DNA of 64,000 bases. Source: Cryptomeria japonica (lineage: Eukaryota; Streptophyta; Pinopsida; Cupressales; Cupressaceae). The position numbers were made by a program, and so were the translations under genes. Positions 60,061-64,000 of the stretch are shown here, one piece after another. Where the stretch lies: contig NW_026728920.1 in NCBI RefSeq assembly GCF_030272615.1, positions 357,501 to 421,500 on the forward strand. Direction: 5' to 3'. Under the pieces are notes generated by a model that worked only from the letters and a program-made list of their open reading frames with translations, was not told where the DNA came from and ran no database searches. The number at the start of each line of letters is the position of its first letter. Within the stretch, counting starts at the first letter, position 1.

Positions 60061-60718
60061 TACAAGGTGTGGTCGAAGGTGCTCACCTAGGTGTGCACCT
60101 TTGGAGCGCAGGAAAAGTGCCCTCCAAAAGTGCGCACCTTTGGAGTGCACAAAAGTGCCCTCCAAAAGTGCGCACCTTTGGAGCGCACAAAAGTGCCCTC
60201 CAAAAAGTGCCCTCCAAAAGTGCGCACCTTTGGAGCGCACAAAAGTGCCCTCCAAAAAGTGCCCTCCAAAAGTGCGCACCTTTGGAGTGCAGAAAAGTGC
60301 CCTCCAAAAAGTGCCCTCCAAAAGTGTGCACCTTTGGAGTGCACAAAAGTGCCCTCCAAAAGTGCGCACCTTTGGAGCGCAGAAAAGTGCCCTCCAAAAA
60401 GTGCCCTCCAAAAGTGCGCACCTTTGGAGCGCAGAAAAGTGCCCTCCAAAAAGTGCCCTCCAAAAGTGCGCACCTTTGGAGCGCAGAAAAGTGCCCTCCA
60501 AAAAGTGCCCTCCAAAAGTGCGCACCTTTGGAGCGCAGAAAAGTGCCCTCCAAAAAGTGCCCTCCAAAAGTGCGCACCTTTGGAGCGCACAAAAGTGCCC
60601 TCCAAAAAGTGCCCTCCAAAAGTGCGCACCTTTGGAGCGCACAAAAGTGCCCTCCAAAAGTGCGCACCTTTGGAGCGCACAAAAGTGCCCTCCAAAAGTG
60701 CGCACTTTTGGTGCGCAC
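60061..60718. repeat. 38/52-bp tandem repeat array
   Basis: The motif GTGCGCACCTTTGGAGCGCA recurs 13 times, at 60130, 60168, 60220, 60272, 60324, 60362, 60414, 60466, 60518, 60570, 60622, 60660 and 60698. Steps are 38 or 52 bp; the 14-bp difference is one extra GTGCCCTCCAAAAA piece. All open frames here (up to 322 aa on the minus strand) come from the repeat. The core palindrome GTGCGCAC is shared with the 5S unit. Confidence 0.95.
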
Positions 60719-60801
60719 CAAGGCGCTGGTTCGGTCGTTGCAGGCGAGTTCGGAAGTTGGGGTCGATGTCCTGAGCGGAGGTGCAAACTACACAGGTGTC
60801 G

Positions 60802-60830
60802 GAATCGGACAAATAGCTTATATAGGGGAG
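60802..60830 (+). promoter_or_regulatory. Pol I-like promoter block 7
   Basis: TATATAGGGG at 60819-60828, first of the 311-bp set, preceded by GTGTCGGAATCGGAC and followed by GTGTATGCTTCGATGGG. Confidence 0.65.
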
Positions 60831-61112
60831 GTGTATGCTTCGATGGGTCGACTCCCCAGGTTGAGCGCACCGCGCCAACCTCAAAGACCCTACGGTATGG
60901 ATGAAGTCGGAAGTTGGGTCCGATGACCGATTCGATTAGTAGGTATGCTCATGAGGTCGGAATTTGGGTCCGATGACCTGCCATGTGCAGGAAGGCGAAT
61001 GTTGGCACTGTGCGTTGCAAGGTGCACACCAAGGTGCTGGTGCGGTCTTTTTAGTCGAGTTCGGAAGTTGGGGTCGATGTCCTGATCGGAGGTGCAAGCT
61101 ACACAGGTGTGG

Positions 61113-61141
61113 GAATCGGACAAATAGCTTATATAGGGGAG
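61113..61141 (+). promoter_or_regulatory. Pol I-like promoter block 8
   Basis: TATATAGGGG at 61130-61139, with GTGTGGGAATCGGAC upstream and GGGTCGACTCCCCGGG downstream. Confidence 0.65.
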
Positions 61142-61423
61142 GTGTATGCTTCGTTGGGTCGACTCCCCGGGTTGAGCGCACCGCGCCAACCTCAAAGACC
61201 CTACGGTATGGATGAAGTCGGAAGTTGGGTCCGATGACCGATTCGATATGTAGGCATACTCGCGAGGTCGGAATTTGGGTCCGATGACCTGCCATGTGCA
61301 GGAAGGCGAATGTTGGCACTGTGCGTTGCAAGGTGCGCACCAAGGCGCTGGTTCGGTCGTTGCAGGCGAGTTCGGAAGTTGGGGTCGATGTCCTGATCGG
61401 AGGTGCAAACTACACAGGTGTGG

Positions 61424-61452
61424 GAATCGGACAAATAGCTTATATAGGGGAG
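61424..61452 (+). promoter_or_regulatory. Pol I-like promoter block 9
   Basis: TATATAGGGG at 61441-61450. The flanks match block 8 closely over the 311-bp repeat. Confidence 0.65.
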
Positions 61453-61734
61453 GTGTATGCTTCGTTGGGTCGACTCCCCGGGTTGAGCGCACCGCGCCAA
61501 CCTCAAAGACCCTACGGTATGGATGAAGTCGGAAGTTGTGTCCGATGACCGATTCGATATGTAGGCATACTCGCGAGGTCGGAATTTGGGTCCGATGACC
61601 TGCCATGTGCAGGAAGGCGAATGTTGGGACTGTGCGTCGCAAGGTGCGCACCAAGGCGCTGGTGCCGTCGTTGCAGTCGAGTTCGGAAGTTGGGGTCGAT
61701 GTCCTGGTCAGAGGTGCAAACTACACAGGTGTGG

Positions 61735-61763
61735 GAATCGGACAAATAGCTTATATAGGGGAG
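61735..61763 (+). promoter_or_regulatory. Pol I-like promoter block 10
   Basis: TATATAGGGG at 61752-61761, last of the 311-bp set. 545 bp separate it from block 11, a gap filled mainly by the 50/56-bp repeats. Confidence 0.65.
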
Positions 61764-61894
61764 GTGTATGCTTCGATGGGTCGACTCCCCGGGTTGAGCG
61801 CACCGCGCCAACCTCAAAGACCCTACAGTATGGATGAAGTCGGAAGTTGGGTCCGATGACCGATTCGATACGTAGGCATATTGGCGAGGTCTGA

Positions 61895-62175
61895 ATTTGT
61901 GTCCGATGACCTGCCATGCGCAGGAAGGCGGAATTTGGGTCCGATGACCGAGTTGATGGCGTGCCATGCGCAGAAAGGCGGAATTTGGGTCCGATGACCG
62001 AGTTGATGTTGATGGCCCGCCATGCACAGGAAGGCGGAATTTGGGTCCGATGACCGATTTGAAGGCGTGCCATGCGCAGAAAGGCGGAGTTTGGGTCCGA
62101 TGACCGAGTTGATATTGATGGCCCGCCATGCGCAGGAAGGCGGAATTTGGGTCCGATGACCTGACATACGCATGG
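61895..62175. repeat. Alternating 50/56-bp tandem repeats
   Basis: AAGGCGG starts at 61925, 61975, 62031, 62081 and 62137, so steps alternate 50, 56, 50, 56 bp. The true unit is a 106-bp dimer. The longer half carries an extra GATGTT- or GATATT-like 6-mer after CCGAGTT. Each half has GAATTTGGGTCCGATGACC and CATGCGCAG. Confidence 0.93.
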
Positions 62176-62279
62176 AGTCCGACTCGGGGGCCGATGTTCG
62201 ATTCGATGACTTGCATTGTGGGTAAAGTCGGAAGTTGTGGTCTTTGACCCGATTCGATGACCAGACTTCGGCTGCTTGA

Positions 62280-62308
62280 GAATCGGACAAATAACTTATA
62301 TAGGGGAG
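62280..62308 (+). promoter_or_regulatory. Pol I-like promoter block 11
   Basis: TATATAGGGG at 62297-62306. ATAAC replaces ATAGC before it, as in blocks 12 and 13. GGGGAGG at 62303-62309 is matched by CCTCCCC at 62326-62332, directly before the larger hairpin. Confidence 0.7.
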
Positions 62309-62332
62309 GTAGTGTTCTCGAGCATCCTCCCC

Positions 62333-62430
62333 CCGTGCCCGTTTATGTCGATTGATGCTGGTGCTCGACTGGTTGGAGCGCTCGGATGCAAAAATCTTGC
62401 ACCAGGATTTATCGATTGTGATGGACACGG
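62333..62430 (+). other. Inverted repeat after promoter block 11
   Basis: Arms 62333-62364 and 62399-62430 pair without bulges. By hand I count 22 Watson-Crick and 4 G-T pairs out of 32, around a 34-nt loop. The best segment is CTGGTGC with GCACCAG. It starts about 26 nt after TATATAGGGG, so a transcript from block 11 would carry it near its 5' end. Confidence 0.7.
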
Positions 62431-62720
62431 CAAGTCTCCTGATTGCTATGCAGGAGCTCATCGTGAATCTCTATGCGGCCTTGGTATGGACTCGACCTGC
62501 GGAATGGTTCGGCAATGGTAGTCGCTCCAACACGTCCTTGCAATGGCCACAGAGGTGATTCGACTAGAGCTCCAGTCTAGCTTTTGGGTTGCTTGGCGGA
62601 CTGGTATAGCCGCGATCGAGTTCCGGCCATGAACGTTTTAGATAGCTCTTGGGCTTTCTGGGACGGAAGTCGGAAGTTTGGGCTGTTGTCCGATTTGATG
62701 ACCATTCTTCGGATGTGTGA

Positions 62721-62749
62721 GAATCGGACAAATAACTTATATAGGGGAC
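62721..62749 (+). promoter_or_regulatory. Pol I-like promoter block 12
   Basis: TATATAGGGG at 62738-62747. It is the only block with GGGGAC instead of GGGGAG. Confidence 0.65.
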
Positions 62750-62772
62750 TGTGTTGTCTCACGCAGCCCCCT

Positions 62773-62871
62773 CCGTGCCCCTCTATCTCGACCGATGTTG
62801 GTGCTTGAAAGGGTTGGGATCGCTCGGATTTATAAACGTGCACCACCATTTGTCGAGTGTGAGGGACGCGG
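62773..62871 (+). other. Inverted repeat after promoter block 12
   Basis: Arms 62773-62804 and 62840-62871 pair in the same register as after block 11, again without bulges, with a 35-nt loop. The best segments are CTCGAC/GTCGAG and TGGTGC/GCACCA. It begins 25 nt after the promoter motif. Confidence 0.7.
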
Positions 62872-63210
62872 CAGGTCTCCTAAATGCTATACGGGCGCTC
62901 TCTGAGAATCTCTATCCGGCCTCGACACAGACTAGTCTTGCTGAATGGTTTGGCACTGGTAGTCGATCCAACACGTCGTTGTTGTGGCCGCCTAGGCGAT
63001 TCGATTCGAGCCCCCGTCTAGCTTTTGGGTTGCTTGGCGGATTTTGCCCTATCCGCAAGTGAGCTCGGTCCCTAAACGTTCGAGAAACCCGATTGCTATG
63101 CGCCGACTCTCTTTCTTGCGAGCCTCCATCTAGCTTTTGGGTCTCTACGGAACGGAAGTCGGAATCTGGGACCGTTGTTTGATTCGACGAGGCAGACTAC
63201 GGTTGTGCGA

Positions 63211-63239
63211 GAATCGGACAAATAACTTATATAGGGGAG
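63211..63239 (+). promoter_or_regulatory. Pol I-like promoter block 13 (nearest the 35S leader)
   Basis: TATATAGGGG at 63228-63237. It is the last block in the window and the likeliest gene promoter, because no further block precedes the 188-bp leader repeats. GGGGAG (63234-63239) is matched by CTCCCC (63257-63262). Confidence 0.72.
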
Positions 63240-63262
63240 GTGTTGACTGGAGCATTCTCCCC

Positions 63263-63356
63263 CGTGCCCCTCTAACTCGACCAATGCTGGCGCTCGAACG
63301 GTGGTAGCGCTCGGATTTTCGTTGAGCGCCAGCATTGGTCGATTTAGAGGGGCATG
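63263..63356 (+). other. Strong inverted repeat after promoter block 13
   Basis: Arms 63265-63295 and 63324-63354 are complementary at 30 of 31 positions (one C-T mismatch, 63276 with 63343) around a 28-nt loop. It is in the same register as the weaker copies after blocks 11 and 12. It starts about 25 nt after the promoter motif and would form a very stable stem in the transcript leader. Confidence 0.85.
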
Positions 63357-63601
63357 CGAGATTCCCGAATGCTATGCGAGGGCTCTAACGGAAATGTCTA
63401 TTGGTTTCGGTATGGATGCAATTGCGAGTGGTTCGGCAAAGGTAGTCGTTCCGATGCGTCCATGTCGTGGCCAAATCGATAATTCGATTTGAGCCCTCGT
63501 ATAGCATTTGGGTCTCTCGATGTGATTCCGCATTCCAGTCCCTTTGGGCACTGCTTGAGCCGCATCCCAGGGGGTTCCCTTCCCAATAATCTGCCTCGCA
63601 A

Positions 63602-64000
63602 CCCGATTGCTATGCGGTGAGGCTCCTCGGCCGCCTCGGAACTATCTGTGTATCAGACGCATCGCGGGATAAGGGGTTGGCAACGGTAGTCGCCCCAAGC
63701 GCGTCCGATGCTTGGACCATTCCGAGGCGGCCCTGAAGCCTCTTCCGTCTAGCCGTTGGGTCCTTCTCGCCGCATCCCTTGCCTCGCACCCCGATTGCTA
63801 TGCGGTGAGGCTCCTCGGCCGCCTTGGAACTATCTGTGTATCAGACGCATCGCGGGATAAGGGGTTGTCACTGGTAGTCGCCCCAAGCGCGTCCGATGCT
63901 TGGACCATTCCGAGGCGGCCCTGAAGCCTCTTCCGTCTAGCCGTTGGGTCCTTCTCGCCGCATCCCTCGACTCGCACCCCGATTGCTATGCGGTGAGGCT
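63602..64000 (+). repeat. 188-bp tandem repeat, likely in the 35S external transcribed spacer
   Basis: Two full copies (63602-63789, 63790-63977) and the start of a third. The marker CCCGATTGCTATGCGGTGAG recurs every 188 bp. The copies differ at only a few positions (for example CCTCGG/CCTTGG and TTGGCAACGG/TTGTCACTGG). Within each, GAGGCTCCTCGGCCGCCT and CGAGGCGGCCCTGAAGCCTC are partly complementary and could pair. 18S sequence is not reached. Confidence 0.88.

Larger units (their letters stand above)
60719..61900. repeat. 311-bp promoter repeats (four copies, last partial)
   Basis: Repeats with a strict 311-bp step between promoter blocks. Each holds GGCGCTGGTNCGGTCGTTGC, GAGTTCGGAAGTTGGGGTCG, a GGAGGTGCAAACTACACAGG piece, the promoter block, GGGTCGACTCCCC, GCGCCAACCTCAAAGACC, and two GGTCCGATGACC pieces. 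The second copy has CTTTTTAGTCGAG in place of CGTTGCAGGCGAG. Confidence 0.93.
62176..63601. repeat. Promoter-plus-leader repeats (441/490 bp) and decayed leader repeat
   Basis: Three diverged repeats, each with a promoter block (ACAAATAACTTATATAGGGG), a hairpin, TTGCTATGC- or ATGCTATNCG-like and GGTAGTCGNTCCAACACGTC pieces, and a CTAGCTTTTGGGTTGCTTGG-like end. Steps between promoters are 441 and 490 bp. The part after the last promoter (63358-63601) repeats the leader pieces without another promoter (ATGCTATGCGAGGGCTC, GGTAGTCGTTCCGATGCGTC). These parts probably belong to the 35S external transcribed spacer. Confidence 0.8.

Noticed and set aside
60130-60718. CRISPR array
   Set aside because: Spacers are not unique; the whole period repeats, and the context is plant rDNA.
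59902-60870. 322-aa minus-strand frame (and ~290-aa plus-strand frames) over the 38/52-bp array
   Set aside because: The translation is a short peptide repeat generated by the DNA repeat and is open on both strands; it also runs into promoter repeats.
62276-62558. Small frames after promoter block 11 as leader peptides or genes
   Set aside because: They are not conserved in frame between the three promoter-plus-leader repeats and show no recognisable motif; the region is better explained as rRNA leader.
63602-64000. Start of the 18S rRNA gene
   Set aside because: No 18S 5' sequence is visible; a 188-bp tandem repeat runs to the window end.
1-64000. tRNA genes
   Set aside because: No cloverleaf with matching A and B boxes was recognised on reading; a covariance-model scan would be needed to exclude them fully.

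Overview
The window carries no convincing protein-coding gene. It is ribosomal DNA and spacer from a land plant. The firmest landmark is a plant-type 5S rRNA gene of 118 bp, present ten times on the minus strand. It has the internal Pol III promoter (box A AGTTAAGCGCGCTTGGGC), the usual C at -1, a TATA-like TAAGTA at -28, and oligo-T just after the gene. The GC-rich form of the gene and its closeness to Pol I-type promoters fit a non-flowering plant, perhaps a gymnosperm. That placement is an inference and needs a database comparison.

Region 1 (1-57628) is a head-to-tail array of a 5S unit with a period of 6034 bp (two units are 6021 and 6035). It holds nine complete units and a partial one at each end. 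Each unit contains, left to right from the 5S gene: a GC-rich 5' flank; an A-rich single-copy stretch; a CACCC-rich minisatellite; a block with five copies of an AT-rich island carrying a hairpin, separated by GC-rich repeats; an array of ~128-207 bp GC-rich repeats; and a mixed segment with two decayed islands leading to the next 5S gene. Much of the unit derives from short palindromes such as GGTGCGCACC and GGAGCGCTCC. Copies are almost identical, so they are strongly homogenised.

Region 2 (57629-59030) is right flank: a longer, degenerate stretch of the same CACCC minisatellite, then a short palindromic-repeat stretch.

Region 3 (59031-63601) looks like the promoter side of a 35S (18S-5.8S-25S) rDNA intergenic spacer. 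It has 13 copies of a block centred on TATATAGGGG, the plant RNA polymerase I core promoter motif, all on the plus strand. They lie in 157-bp repeats, then (after a 38/52-bp repeat array) in 311-bp repeats, then in three 441-490 bp promoter-plus-leader repeats. The last three each carry a matching 31-32 bp inverted repeat just downstream, with compensatory changes between copies.

Region 4 (63602-64000) begins a 188-bp tandem repeat, probably in the 35S external transcribed spacer. The 18S gene, if present, lies to the right of the window.

Taken together, a multi-copy 5S array faces away from the Pol I promoters in what may be one very long spacer or a 5S/35S junction. All long open frames in both strands come from stop-poor GC-rich repeats and are not annotated as genes.
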